Assembly (NCBI RefSeq): GCF_013087515.1
Contig: NZ_JABFCN010000023.1
Span: forward strand, 1 to 64,000
Source of the DNA: Rhizobium sophorae
Lineage (GTDB): Bacteria; Pseudomonadota; Alphaproteobacteria; Rhizobiales; Rhizobiaceae
DNA length: 64,000 nt
Direction: 5' to 3'
In this document: positions 55,785 through 64,000 of the stretch, piece after piece
Position numbering within the stretch: position 1 is the stretch's first letter
How the letters are laid out: each line of letters starts with the position of its first letter
The notes under the pieces: model-generated
Seen by the model: the letters and a program-made list of their open reading frames with translations, nothing else
The model's database searches: none
Told to the model about the DNA's origin: nothing
Position numbers and translations under genes: made by a program

Positions 55785-57083
55785 TCACCGGCTTGCCGTG
55801 GCGGCTGAATAAGGCGCCAGTACCGCGTCGACCGCAGCAAGGCAGAGTTCGCGTGCCTTCGGAGCGACCTGCTTTGACACCACGCCGGAATAGAGTCGGC
55901 CGAGATATTGGCTGATCAGAGTTTCGGGAATTTCATCGGGGAGCCGGCTGAACAATTCGCCGACCGCGGCGGATGCGCGAGGATCCGGCCAGTAATAGCG
56001 AATTCGATCACTATAGCTGAAATGCCTTTGCAATCGCTCCTCATCGGGACTGCCGCCATAGTGGGCCGCCCAGCTTGCCGGTTGCTCAACCATGATCTTT
56101 TCCATGGTCGCCACCAGTCCGGTTCGCGGCGTCCTCCCGGCAAGCACGTCAGCGATCGCATCGAGACCGTACAGCGCTTCGCGTAGCGCGAAAGTCAGCC
56201 CCGGTCCGACCTTTAGGATTGCAAAGCCGCCGTCGACGAGAGCAGACAAGGCTTCGGCCGGCTGGTAGTCGGTGGAATGTGCTTCGAAAATCAAGCCCGG
56301 CATGTCGTCCAGCGAACGAATGAGGCTCTTGGCCCGTTCAGGCTTGTAGAGCGCCACGTCCGTGTTGCCAAATTCCACGCCCGGCTGAACCACGATCCCA
56401 ATGACCCGCTCCATTGCCGACGCCAAACCTGCTTCGGCAAACGACGCCCGGTGAACCGCCAGCGTTTTCATCGCCGCATCGGCCCGGGTAATTTCGATGT
56501 CTTCGAGTGCGTGCGTTGCACCACCTGGAGGCGGCACCTCGGTTCCGATGATATAGACCGGCGGACGGCGGCCTGAACGAAGAGCGGTCTCCTCAGCGGC
56601 CTTTGCCAATCGAGCGGCCCGCGCCGCGGTCAATTCGTCATCGAGCGCCGTTGGTTCACCGGCACAGCCCATCGACGTGTCCAGGTGAATCTTTTCAAAC
56701 CCTGCCTCGACATAGGCCGTCACCATAGCCGCGGCGCGCAGCATTGCCTCCTCGGCCGCCAACTTTCTCCAAGGGTTGGGGCCGAGGTGATCGCCTCCGA
56801 GGATGATGCGTTCGGCTGGAAAGTCAGTCGCTGCGGCGATGTCCTCGATGAACCGGCGAAAGTCCACCGGCGTCATCGCGGTATAGCCGCCCTCCTGATT
56901 GACCTGATTGCAGGTGGCTTCGATGAGGACCGCCCGGTGCTCCATGCCGGCACGCCGAAGGGCTGCCTCGATAACCAGCGGATGCGCCGAGCAGACCGAA
57001 GTGACGCCATGGGGAAAAGGCAGGTTTCGGGCACCGAAAAGCTTTCGCAGCGCGGTCTGCCGGTTCTCTTCGATCGACGTCAT
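55785..57083 (-). CDS. KbaZ/GatZ/AgaZ-like protein
   Basis: 432 residues of the tagatose-bisphosphate aldolase 'non-catalytic subunit' family. Barrel motifs: FPHGVTSVCSAHPLVIEAAL, EATCNQVNQEGGYTAMTP, LGGDHLGPNPWRKL, HLDTSMGCAGEP, IGTEVPPPGGA and FEAHSTDYQ. No catalytic partner KbaY/GatY is in the window. Some family members act alone as 4-epimerases between tagatose and fructose 6-phosphates, which would suit this operon. Its start overlaps the SIS gene's stop by ATGA. Confidence 0.85.
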   Translation of the reverse strand: MTSIEENRQTALRKLFGARNLPFPHGVTSVCSAHPLVIEAALRRAGMEHRAVLIEATCNQVNQEGGYTAMTPVDFRRFIEDIAAATDFPAERIILGGDHLGPNPWRKLAAEEAMLRAAAMVTAYVEAGFEKIHLDTSMGCAGEPTALDDELTAARAARLAKAAEETALRSGRRPPVYIIGTEVPPPGGATHALEDIEITRADAAMKTLAVHRASFAEAGLASAMERVIGIVVQPGVEFGNTDVALYKPERAKSLIRSLDDMPGLIFEAHSTDYQPAEALSALVDGGFAILKVGPGLTFALREALYGLDAIADVLAGRTPRTGLVATMEKIMVEQPASWAAHYGGSPDEERLQRHFSYSDRIRYYWPDPRASAAVGELFSRLPDEIPETLISQYLGRLYSGVVSKQVAPKARELCLAAVDAVLAPYSAATASR

Positions 57084-58033
57084 GCGAGCGTCACAACCTT
57101 CGTCAGGTGACGGGGAGAGACAGTGTCGATTTGCCGAGCCTGCGCGGCGCGTTCGCCGAGGACCTGCAGCGCCGGAAGGACAACGAGGCCCGCAAGCGAC
57201 AGATCGACATCGACGGTGAGTTCCAGATCGCCTGGACCACCCACACCGATGACGACCGCGCCTTTTTCTCTCAGTTCTCCCACCAGTTTCGTCTCCGCCT
57301 CCCTCTGGTCGGAGCTGTACAGCATGACCGCAACCGTCTTTGCGTCAACGAGGCTGATCGGCCCATGCCGGTATTCCAGCGGGTGGAAAGCCTGGGTCAT
57401 GATCTGGCTCATTTCCATGAGCTTGAGCGCTCCCTCCAGGGCGACGCCGAAGAGGGGGCCTCCACCGAGAAAGACGAAATGCGACCGGTCGGCGATAATT
57501 CCAGGAAGTGCCGCATCGAGAGCGCTCGCGAGCTGCCGGGCGGAATTCACGACAGAGGCAGGAACCTTCTGCCCGATCATCTGCAAACCGAGAAGGACCA
57601 TGAGGCTCGCCGATACCGTCATGACGATACCTTCGTCCGGATGGGTTTCGGCCGCGATCATCCGATCGCAATTTTTCGCGAGAGAGCTTTCCTGTTCGAC
57701 GGTTATCGCCGTCACGAAGGCGCCGGCGGCCCGGCTTGCCTTTGCCGCGGCGACTGTCTCCGTCGTCTCGCCGCTCCGGGAAAGCGCGACGACGTGCGTG
57801 TTGCGCCACTCCGGCCAGAAAGCCGACGGCCGGGTTTGCCATTCGGCACCGGGGACCGCGATTGCCTTGCGTCCGGCCATATTGGCATAGGCTGCCAGCG
57901 AGAGCGCAAGATTGAAGGATGTGCCGCAGCCGACGAAGACGAGCAGCTCCGCGCGGTCGTCGGCTGAATTCAATTCAATGGCCTTCTCCCAATAGGGAAA
58001 TTGCTCGAAAATAACCTTTTCGGTCGTGCTCAT
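57080..58033 (-). CDS. SIS-domain sugar isomerase/deaminase (AgaS/GlmS-isomerase-like)
   Basis: 317 residues with two SIS domains: FVGCGTSFNLALSLAAY and VVALSRSGETTETVAAAKAS in the first, FVFLGGGPLFGVALEGALKL then EMSQIMTQAFHPLEYRHGPI in the second. The E-x-HGP stretch is the catalytic region of GlmS-type isomerases and AgaS. The likely reaction is deamination/isomerisation of an amino-sugar 6-phosphate to a ketose 6-phosphate. Shorter than AgaS of E. coli. Between the permease and KbaZ-like genes. Confidence 0.83.
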   Translation of the reverse strand: MSTTEKVIFEQFPYWEKAIELNSADDRAELLVFVGCGTSFNLALSLAAYANMAGRKAIAVPGAEWQTRPSAFWPEWRNTHVVALSRSGETTETVAAAKASRAAGAFVTAITVEQESSLAKNCDRMIAAETHPDEGIVMTVSASLMVLLGLQMIGQKVPASVVNSARQLASALDAALPGIIADRSHFVFLGGGPLFGVALEGALKLMEMSQIMTQAFHPLEYRHGPISLVDAKTVAVMLYSSDQREAETKLVGELREKGAVVIGVGGPGDLELTVDVDLSLAGLVVLPALQVLGERAAQARQIDTVSPRHLTKVVTLA

Positions 58034-58044
58034 GAAGTCTCCGA

Positions 58045-58902
58045 TTATTTGACGGAACCAGCCAACAGGCCGCTGACGAGGTAACGGTTGAGGAAAATGA
58101 CGACGAGGGCGGGGATGACGATCGCGATCGAGCCACTCGCGGTGATGAGCCCGTAGTCGATGAAGTTCTTCGTGACGAATTCCGGGATCAGAACCGTTAG
58201 GGGCTTCGTTGCCTGCGGCGAAAAAATGAGCGGTACGAGATACTGCCCCCAGGCACCCAGAAACGTAAGGATTGCCGCTGCCGTCAGACCCGGTCCGGCC
58301 AGCGGCAGGACGATGTTGAAGAAGATGTAGAGCCGGCCCGCTCCGTCGAGTTGCGCCGCCTCTTCCAGTGCGATCGGAAGAGCTTCAAACACGCTCCGCA
58401 ACAGCCAGAGCGACAGAGGCAGGAAGGCCGAGACATAGATCAGCGAGACGCCCACATAGGTATCGACGAGATGCAGCTTGATCATGATCTGATAGAGCGG
58501 GATCAAGACAGCGTAGGCAGGAATGGCCAGCGTCGCGACGACAGCGATAAAAAGCACTTTGCGGCCAGGAAACTGAAGCCTGGTGAACGCGTAAGCCCCA
58601 AGAGAGGATATCGCGACGCAAAGCAAGGTGGCAGCGATTGAGGTCACCACGCTATTGAGCAACGCGGCCCGGAACTGTTTGAACACCTCCACACCTCCGA
58701 TCCGCGCAATATTGATGCCAAGCAGCCGGGAGTAGTGATCGAGCGTAAAGTGCTGCGGAAAGAAGTTGATCGGTCGGGTCGAAAAGTCTTCGCTGGGCGT
58801 AACCGAACTCGCGATGGTCCAGTATATCGGCCCCAGAGACCAGATCAACAGGACGACGACACCGGTCCAAATTATCATTCGATAGGCAATAGTAGATCTC
58901 AT
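58045..58902 (-). CDS. CUT1 sugar ABC transporter permease (MalG type)
   Basis: 285 residues from MRSTIAYRMIIWTG (58902), overlapping the upstream permease stop by ATGA. Six membrane segments and the EAA loop (LEEAAQLDGAGRLYIFFNIV, then LPLAGPGLTAAA). Ends 11 bp before the SIS gene. Confidence 0.9.
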   Translation of the reverse strand: MRSTIAYRMIIWTGVVVLLIWSLGPIYWTIASSVTPSEDFSTRPINFFPQHFTLDHYSRLLGINIARIGGVEVFKQFRAALLNSVVTSIAATLLCVAISSLGAYAFTRLQFPGRKVLFIAVVATLAIPAYAVLIPLYQIMIKLHLVDTYVGVSLIYVSAFLPLSLWLLRSVFEALPIALEEAAQLDGAGRLYIFFNIVLPLAGPGLTAAAILTFLGAWGQYLVPLIFSPQATKPLTVLIPEFVTKNFIDYGLITASGSIAIVIPALVVIFLNRYLVSGLLAGSVK

Positions 58903-59819
58903 CAGTCGAACCGTGTGTTGCGATAGACGCGAAGGACGTAAACGAGCGAAATCAGCAGAGACACGAGAGTGATCACGACCGATAGCGCCATGCCATACGA
59001 GAAGCGGAGATTCTGGAATGTTTCGAGGTAGATCTGCACGAGCACCGGTCGGGTCTCGAGGCTGGCACCCGCCAGAACCCACGCCTCGTCGAAGAGATTG
59101 AAAGCGTTCACGGTTGCGTTCGTCATGGCGACAGCGATCGCACTGCGAACCAGCGGAAGGGTTACCCATCCGAACATCTGAACGCGCGTCGCCCCATCGA
59201 TCCGCGCAGCCTCATAGAGATGCGCAGGGATGCTCTGCATCGCGGCAAGGACGATGACGATCGTCAAAGGCATCATGCGCCAGACATGGACGACCGTTAC
59301 GGCGACGATGGCGCTGGTGCGATCGTTGAACCAGACATGATTTTCGAAGGGGAGCCCCAGCGCAGAAAGAATACCGTTCAACAGACCCGCGCCCGGTTGA
59401 TAAATCCAAAGCCAAATGACCGAATTCACAACGCCGGGCAGCGCCCAGGGCAAGATCACCGCTGCGAGAACCCACTGCCGCCCGACCTTGATCTGATTGA
59501 TGAGAGCGGCGGCAAGAACGCCGAACACGGTTTCGGCGGCGACAGCCAGAACAACATACATGAGCGTGTTGCTCCAGGTCGTCGCGAGCTGGCCATCCGA
59601 CAGCATTCGGCTGTAGTTCTCAAGACCGACGAATGGCGTGCCGGCCTGCATGGGGTTGACCCTGTGCAGGCTGTCCCAGACGGTTCTTCCCATCGGGTAG
59701 AAGACCAAAGCTGCCATCGTGATAATGATGGGCGACACCAACAGCAAGCCGAGTGTGGCGTCGGCGTTGAAGCCGACCCCACGCTTGCTCGTGGCCTCTT
59801 CGGACGCCAAAGCTGTCAT
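58902..59819 (-). CDS. CUT1 sugar ABC transporter permease (MalF type)
   Basis: 305 residues, six membrane segments, EAA loop LYEAARIDGATRVQMFGWVT then LPLVRSAIAVAMT. Coupled by ATGA both to the binding protein upstream and to the MalG-type subunit downstream. Confidence 0.9.
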   Translation of the reverse strand: MTALASEEATSKRGVGFNADATLGLLLVSPIIITMAALVFYPMGRTVWDSLHRVNPMQAGTPFVGLENYSRMLSDGQLATTWSNTLMYVVLAVAAETVFGVLAAALINQIKVGRQWVLAAVILPWALPGVVNSVIWLWIYQPGAGLLNGILSALGLPFENHVWFNDRTSAIVAVTVVHVWRMMPLTIVIVLAAMQSIPAHLYEAARIDGATRVQMFGWVTLPLVRSAIAVAMTNATVNAFNLFDEAWVLAGASLETRPVLVQIYLETFQNLRFSYGMALSVVITLVSLLISLVYVLRVYRNTRFD

Positions 59820-61072
59820 TGCGCCATTGCCTGCTTGGCGGCGGAAGCGATAGCCTCCATCGCCTGGTCGACGCTCATCTGTCCCTTGGCAGCGCTATTG
59901 ATCGCCGTGTTTACACCACTGGAAAATTGCGGGTACCAAGGCGGCGTGCCTTGCGGAAACAGCGGCTCAACCGTCTTCGACTGTGCCACCAGAGCGTCGC
60001 CGCTGTTGAGCTTTCCGGACTCGTTGAGTTCGGAAAGCGCCGACGTGCGTGTCGGCAGGAAGCCGTTCACAGCATTCTTCTTCTGGAAGTCCTTGCTGGT
60101 AAACCATTTGACGAAGGCGATCGCCGCCTCCTTGTTGGGAGAGACGTTTGGAATAGCCAGCGCTTCCGGAAGGCCGAAACTGCGCGTTTCACCGCTGGCC
60201 GTCGGCACGAGGATCGCCTCTACCTGGCCGGCGACTTTCGACTGCTTGGGATCGTTCATCTGGCCAAGACGACCAGGCTCACCGGAGATCATGATGCTGG
60301 TGATGCCCTGCGCGAACATGCTCTCATTGATCTGGCTGTCCTTCAGGCCAGTGGACGCCGGATCGACCAGCCCTTCCTTGAGGAGCATCAGCTCGAAAGC
60401 AAGCGCCTTGTAACCAGCCGAATCCGGCGAGGTGAAGAGCGGATTGAAATCCTTGTCGAAGAGTTCGCCACCGAAGGCCTTGGTCAGCAGATACCAGCTC
60501 GTAGACGCACCTTCCGTCGCTGAAACCGGCAGGCCGATCGGATACTCGACAGTGCCTTTTTCCTTGATCTTCTTGGCTGCAGCGACCAGGGCGTCCAATG
60601 TTTTCGGCATCTCGGTGATGCCTGCATCCGTGAAATGCTTCTTGTTGACGAGCATCACCCGGAAGTCGTTGGTATAGGGAATTCCCAATAATTTGCCGTC
60701 AACCGTGAAGATCTTGGCAACGCCGATATCTTTAACCGTATCGGCGTCGATCACGTCGTTGAGCGGCATATACCAACCGGCCGCGCTGAACTGACCGGTC
60801 CAGGACCAATCGAATTCGGTGACATCCGCTGGCGCTGTCCCGGCAACCAAAGCCGTCACCAGCTTCGGGCGGATGTCGTCCCACGACAGGGTCTGCAGGT
60901 CGACGTGAATGCCGGTTTCGGCTTCGAAGTCCGAGGCGATGTTCGGTCCCTGCGGCGATGGCATGAGCACCGTGATCGACTGACCGGCAAGCGGCTTGGC
61001 GTCCTGGCCAAGAGCGGGTACGGCGATTGCCAAGGTCGCCGATGCAAGTAGAGGCAAGATCAATTTATGCAT
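59816..61072 (-). CDS. Sugar ABC transporter binding protein (family 1)
   Basis: 418 residues from MHKLILPLLASATLAIA (61072), a Sec signal peptide ending near ALGQDA. Family 1 features: SDFEAETGIHVDLQTLSWDD, GTAPADVTEFDWSWTGQFSA, IPYTNDFRVMLVNKKHF and the C-terminal FVKWFTSKDFQKKN. Ligand unknown; the operon suggests an amino sugar, galactoside or related compound. Confidence 0.88.
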   Translation of the reverse strand: MHKLILPLLASATLAIAVPALGQDAKPLAGQSITVLMPSPQGPNIASDFEAETGIHVDLQTLSWDDIRPKLVTALVAGTAPADVTEFDWSWTGQFSAAGWYMPLNDVIDADTVKDIGVAKIFTVDGKLLGIPYTNDFRVMLVNKKHFTDAGITEMPKTLDALVAAAKKIKEKGTVEYPIGLPVSATEGASTSWYLLTKAFGGELFDKDFNPLFTSPDSAGYKALAFELMLLKEGLVDPASTGLKDSQINESMFAQGITSIMISGEPGRLGQMNDPKQSKVAGQVEAILVPTASGETRSFGLPEALAIPNVSPNKEAAIAFVKWFTSKDFQKKNAVNGFLPTRTSALSELNESGKLNSGDALVAQSKTVEPLFPQGTPPWYPQFSSGVNTAINSAAKGQMSVDQAMEAIASAAKQAMAQ

Positions 61073-61103
61073 GTTCCCATCCTTCATTATTCTTGAGCTC
61101 AAT

Positions 61104-62063
61104 TCACTGGGATACGCAGTCACCGCCTTCGGCCGTGGCCACGATTTGCCCGAACCAGCCGTCGTCTAGTGGCCAGTCGAGAAGTTGGGCGGCAGCCAGG
61201 AGCGCGCCGCCAATCGGGGGAAGTTTCGGCAAAGCCGGAGGCCTGCCAATTCGCCGTTCGAGCGCCTCCAAAAGAAGCCGGCTCGAAAAAGTACCGCCGG
61301 CATAGGTCCAGTCGGCATCCGGATCACAGTGGCCGGCAATTGCCTTATGATGCTTCGCGAGTTCATCGGCGGCCTGCTCGATCAACCCGACCGCTCCTTT
61401 GTCGCCGCCAAGTGCGATCTGATCGACGAGGGCCGAAATCGCTGCAATGTCCGCCCGTTCATTCGCCAGGGAGCTGGCCCAATCGCCGAGCCCATTCATG
61501 GGATTGTTCAAGTCGATGCGAAGATGGTCAAACAGGGCCTTTGCGAGAGCCGTTGCCGGAGCACGCCCGTCCAGGCTTTGGCTGACGAGATTGAGCGCCC
61601 TCTGCCCGATCCAATGGCTGCTGCCCTCGTCACCGATGAGATCTCCCCAGCCGCCGGTCCGCGCCGACCGCCCTTTGGAATTACGCGCCCATGCCATTGA
61701 ACCCGTGCCGGAAAGAATAAGGATACCCGGCTCGCCCGCAAAAGCACCGAGGTGCGCCGCGTCGACGTCGTTGAGGACGCGCCGGTGGACGTTTGGGAAC
61801 AGGCGCTCGATCGCATCGCGCTGTAGAGCCGACAGGCGTTCGACCTCCCCGTAGGCGGGCAGCGCTGCGGCGACGGCCGCCAGATTTCCTTCATCGCGAA
61901 AGGGAAGGAGATGCTGATCCAGCTCCTGGAGCCAATTCGGATTGTCCATGGGATTGACGCCATGGCCTAGCGAACGCCGCAATATCCGGCCACGCTTGTC
62001 CGCGAGGGCAACCAACACCTTGCTTCCACCACCGTCGATGCCGAGGATCAGCGCGTCGCTCAC
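61104..62063 (-). CDS. BadF/BadG-type sugar kinase (N-acetylglucosamine-kinase-like)
   Basis: 319 residues of the ASKHA fold. Phosphate loop 1 is ILGIDGGGSKVLVALA, loop 2 LILSGTGSMAWA, and GGWGDLIGDEGSSHWIG is the signature of the GlcNAc-kinase-like BadF family; AGGTFSSRLL is the adenosine-side motif. It likely phosphorylates the imported amino sugar. The start overlaps the regulator stop by ATGA. Confidence 0.87.
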   Translation of the reverse strand: MSDALILGIDGGGSKVLVALADKRGRILRRSLGHGVNPMDNPNWLQELDQHLLPFRDEGNLAAVAAALPAYGEVERLSALQRDAIERLFPNVHRRVLNDVDAAHLGAFAGEPGILILSGTGSMAWARNSKGRSARTGGWGDLIGDEGSSHWIGQRALNLVSQSLDGRAPATALAKALFDHLRIDLNNPMNGLGDWASSLANERADIAAISALVDQIALGGDKGAVGLIEQAADELAKHHKAIAGHCDPDADWTYAGGTFSSRLLLEALERRIGRPPALPKLPPIGGALLAAAQLLDWPLDDGWFGQIVATAEGGDCVSQ

Positions 62064-62854
62064 TCTTTCGCCCTCAGATCCGCGATTGTTGCGTCAACGC
62101 CGAAGTTGACAAGCTCCTCGCGCCAATGCCGCGAAAGCCCGGAATCGGTAATGACTTTCGCGGTGTCCAGCGGCGCGACTTTGTAGGTCGCCGTGGTTCC
62201 GAATTTCGAGGAATCGGCCAGGACGAAACGATTGGCGGACCGAGCCAGCATGCGCCGGTTGAGGCTCGCTTCCGCACTGTCCACGCTGTAGATCGCACCG
62301 TCGGAGCTGATGGCGCTGGCGCCAAGAAAGAGCTGGTCGAACCATAATGTTTCCAGCATTGTCTCTGCCTGAGGTCCGACAAGCGACGCATTCTCGCTAC
62401 GCAGCTGACCGCCGAGAAGCACCACTTCCAAATTCGGAATATTCAGGAATTCCTGCGCTACCGTCAGGCCGTTGGTGAATATCCTGAGCGGCATGGGGTT
62501 GATGCGAACGAGGCGCGCAAGCTGCAGGACGGTGGTTCCCGCGTCGAGAAAGATTGCCGTACGCGGATGAAGCAGGTCGTAGGCCGCAGTGGCAATCGCC
62601 CGTTTGGCCGATAGATGGCGCTTTTCGCGCTCCTGAAAGGCAACCTCAACCGATGATCCTTCGGCAATGCGTGCTCCACCATGCACGCGATCAATGGCGC
62701 CCTCCTGCTCGAGGATCTGCAGGTCTCTGCGAACCGTGGCAAGCGATGCTCCGATCGCATCGGCAAGCGCCTGGATGGTCGAAAAGCCGTTCGCGTAGAG
62801 GTGGCTGCGAATGGCGTCCAGCCGATCGACCTTCACTCCGACTGCCTGGCTCAA
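62060..62854 (-). CDS. DeoR-family regulator (AgaR/GlpR-like)
   Basis: 264 residues. Winged helix: STIQALADAIGASLATVRRD then LQILEQEGAIDRVHGGARIA. Effector domain: DAGTTVLQLARLV, IFTNGLTVAQEFL and VVLLGGQLRSENASLVGPQA. First gene of the operon, so it probably represses its own operon and perhaps the family 4 glycosidase gene upstream, responding to a phosphosugar made by the pathway. Confidence 0.9.
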   Translation of the reverse strand: MSQAVGVKVDRLDAIRSHLYANGFSTIQALADAIGASLATVRRDLQILEQEGAIDRVHGGARIAEGSSVEVAFQEREKRHLSAKRAIATAAYDLLHPRTAIFLDAGTTVLQLARLVRINPMPLRIFTNGLTVAQEFLNIPNLEVVLLGGQLRSENASLVGPQAETMLETLWFDQLFLGASAISSDGAIYSVDSAEASLNRRMLARSANRFVLADSSKFGTTATYKVAPLDTAKVITDSGLSRHWREELVNFGVDATIADLRAKE

Positions 62855-62970
62855 CGAAAACCTCCCTCACGATAGATCTCAATTTCGGTCACATTTTCAT
62901 CTCAAATGATCAGTGTCAATCAATTTTATGACGTTTTGTGATTTATTTGATGGGGCCTGGACATGAAAAA

Positions 62971-62996
62971 GACGCGCCGTGAATTCACGGCGCGTC
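62971..62996 (-). terminator. Rho-independent terminator after the family 4 glycosidase gene
   Basis: A perfect 26-bp palindrome (arms GACGCGCCGTGAA/TTCACGGCGCGTC) followed on the minus strand by TTTTTC and preceded by TTTTA, so it can work in both directions. It separates the glycosidase transcript from the regulator's promoter region. Confidence 0.88.
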
Positions 62997-63053
62997 TAAA
63001 ACGAATGAATTGCCATCCGCACCAGTGCTTGTGGCGGGCTTACCCGCGGGATC

Positions 63054-64000
63054 TCACTGATATCTCGGCAACAAATCGCCGTGCGCGTCGATCAGGTCGT
63101 CGACAAGGTTCCAGATTTGGTCTGGAGACAATTCCGCAGACGTGTGCGGATCGAGCAGAGCGGCCTGGTAGATGCGCTCTCGGTTTTTTGTAAGAGCCGC
63201 CTCGACCGTCAACTGCTGCACGGAAACGCTCAAGTTCATGACGGCGGAAAGCTGAGAGGGGATCCGACCGACTCGGACCGGTTGAATTCCGTTTCTGTCG
63301 ACATGGCAAGGCACTTCCACGATACATTCATCGGGCAGATTCTCGATTAGGCCGTTGTTTGGGACATTGCCGTATATCAGCGCCGGATTGCCAGTCACCG
63401 CGGCATGAATGATGCCGGCCGCGTATTCGTTGCTGCGGCACACCTCGATCGGCTTGTCGCCTTCCAGTTCCTTGCGCAGGGCATGCCACTCTTTGATCTG
63501 CACTTCGCAGCGCCGGATGTATTCGTCCAACGGGATATTGAGCTGATCGATGAGATCCCCCCGTCCCTCCTTGATGTACCAGGAGGTATACTCGGAGAAA
63601 TGCTCGCTGGATTCGGTGACAAAGTGGCCGAGTCGTCTGAGCACATCGAACCGCACCCGATCGTCCGGCGGAACGCGGCCATCGGCGGCGAGCGCGTTCA
63701 GTCTCGGATAAAGGTCTTCCCGCCGTCCGTCGCTATGAACTTTCTCAAATTTCAGGAAGAAGGCGACGTGATTGATCCCGGCCGAAACGTAGTTCACGTC
63801 GGCAATGTCCTCGCCGAGGCATTGCGCGAGATGCCCGGCTGTGTGCTGCACACTATGACACAAGCCGACGGTGCGGATTTCCGGGGCCAGATCCTTGATC
63901 GCCCAGCAGTTGATGGCCATCGGATTGACGTACTGCATCAGAAGAGCCTGCGGACAAACCTCCTGCATGTCTCCGCAGATCCCCTCAAGGACTGGTATCG
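63054..64000 (-). CDS. Family 4 glycoside hydrolase (alpha-galactosidase/glucosidase type), partial
   Basis: The C-terminal 315 residues; the N-terminus with the NAD-binding fold lies beyond the window. Family motifs: GICGDMQEVCPQALLMQYVN then PMAINCWA, GLCHSVQHTAGHLA, NYVSAGINHVAFFLKFE, and VPCHVDRNGIQPV near the end. The Cys in GLCHSV and the His in GINHVAF are the manganese ligands of GH4, which cleaves via transient NAD+ oxidation at C3. It probably releases galactose or a related sugar for the adjacent operon, but has its own transcript. Confidence 0.9.
   Translation of the reverse strand, partial: IPVLEGICGDMQEVCPQALLMQYVNPMAINCWAIKDLAPEIRTVGLCHSVQHTAGHLAQCLGEDIADVNYVSAGINHVAFFLKFEKVHSDGRREDLYPRLNALAADGRVPPDDRVRFDVLRRLGHFVTESSEHFSEYTSWYIKEGRGDLIDQLNIPLDEYIRRCEVQIKEWHALRKELEGDKPIEVCRSNEYAAGIIHAAVTGNPALIYGNVPNNGLIENLPDECIVEVPCHVDRNGIQPVRVGRIPSQLSAVMNLSVSVQQLTVEAALTKNRERIYQAALLDPHTSAELSPDQIWNLVDDLIDAHGDLLPRYQ

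Overview
The window reads as a GC-rich replicon of a Rhizobium-type alphaproteobacterium, most like the accessory plasmids of the Rhizobium leguminosarum/etli group. The evidence is a complete rhizobial/Brucella-type erythritol locus, a RIME-like intergenic mosaic element at the left end, a DUF982 gene, LigD-type end-joining ligases, and many sugar ABC-transporter operons each with its own regulator. I see no rRNA, tRNA, CRISPR array, insertion sequence, replication or conjugation gene.

Region 1 (0-16.8 kb): polyol catabolism. A left-going set encodes a DUF2291 protein, a CUT2-type ABC transporter (eryEFG type), a DeoR regulator, an FGGY kinase and a GlpD-like dehydrogenase. A right-going set encodes eryA, eryB, eryC, eryD, then a DeoR regulator, a TIM-like isomerase (tpiB/eryH) and an RpiB-like isomerase (rpiB/eryI). 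Together the right-going enzymes should convert erythritol to D-erythrose 4-phosphate. The left-going kinase/dehydrogenase pair parallels EryA/EryB and may serve a second polyol.

Region 2 (17-20.8 kb): a stand-alone ATP-dependent DNA ligase, then a stretch of decaying genes: a YciI-like protein, maleylacetate reductase, gamma-resorcylate decarboxylase and a scrap of an SRAP/YedK protein. These look like the remains of a resorcinol/gamma-resorcylate pathway. They are followed by a BrnA-like antitoxin without a visible toxin and a small membrane protein.

Region 3 (20.9-27.3 kb): a left-going operon of a GntR regulator with a 17-bp perfect inverted-repeat operator, a DenD-like D-erythronate dehydrogenase and a CUT1 ABC transporter.

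Region 4 (27.6-36.9 kb): mixed single genes: PRC-barrel protein, hypothetical proteins, alpha/beta hydrolase, isoprenylcysteine-methyltransferase-like membrane protein, full-length LigD, DUF982 protein and an SLC13-type transporter.

Region 5 (36.9-52.3 kb): an aldarate/sugar-acid regulon. A talarate/galactarate dehydratase, an IlvD/Edd sugar-acid dehydratase, KdgD and 2-oxoglutarate semialdehyde dehydrogenase should carry a hexarate to 2-oxoglutarate. A peptide-type ABC transporter, whose binding protein is coded apart from its permeases, a GntR regulator and accessory dehydrogenases complete it. Three near-identical 16-bp palindromes lie upstream of its three transcription units and tie it together.

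Region 6 (52.5-54.6 kb): small genes: a hypothetical protein, a Nudix hydrolase preceded by a 55-residue CxxC protein, and a peroxiredoxin-like protein.

Region 7 (54.6-64 kb): a tightly overlapping left-going operon (DeoR regulator, BadF-type kinase, CUT1 transporter, SIS-domain isomerase/deaminase, KbaZ/GatZ-like protein, MalK-type ATPase), preceded by a family 4 glycosidase cut by the window edge. It looks like an amino-sugar or galactoside pathway without the usual tagatose-bisphosphate aldolase.
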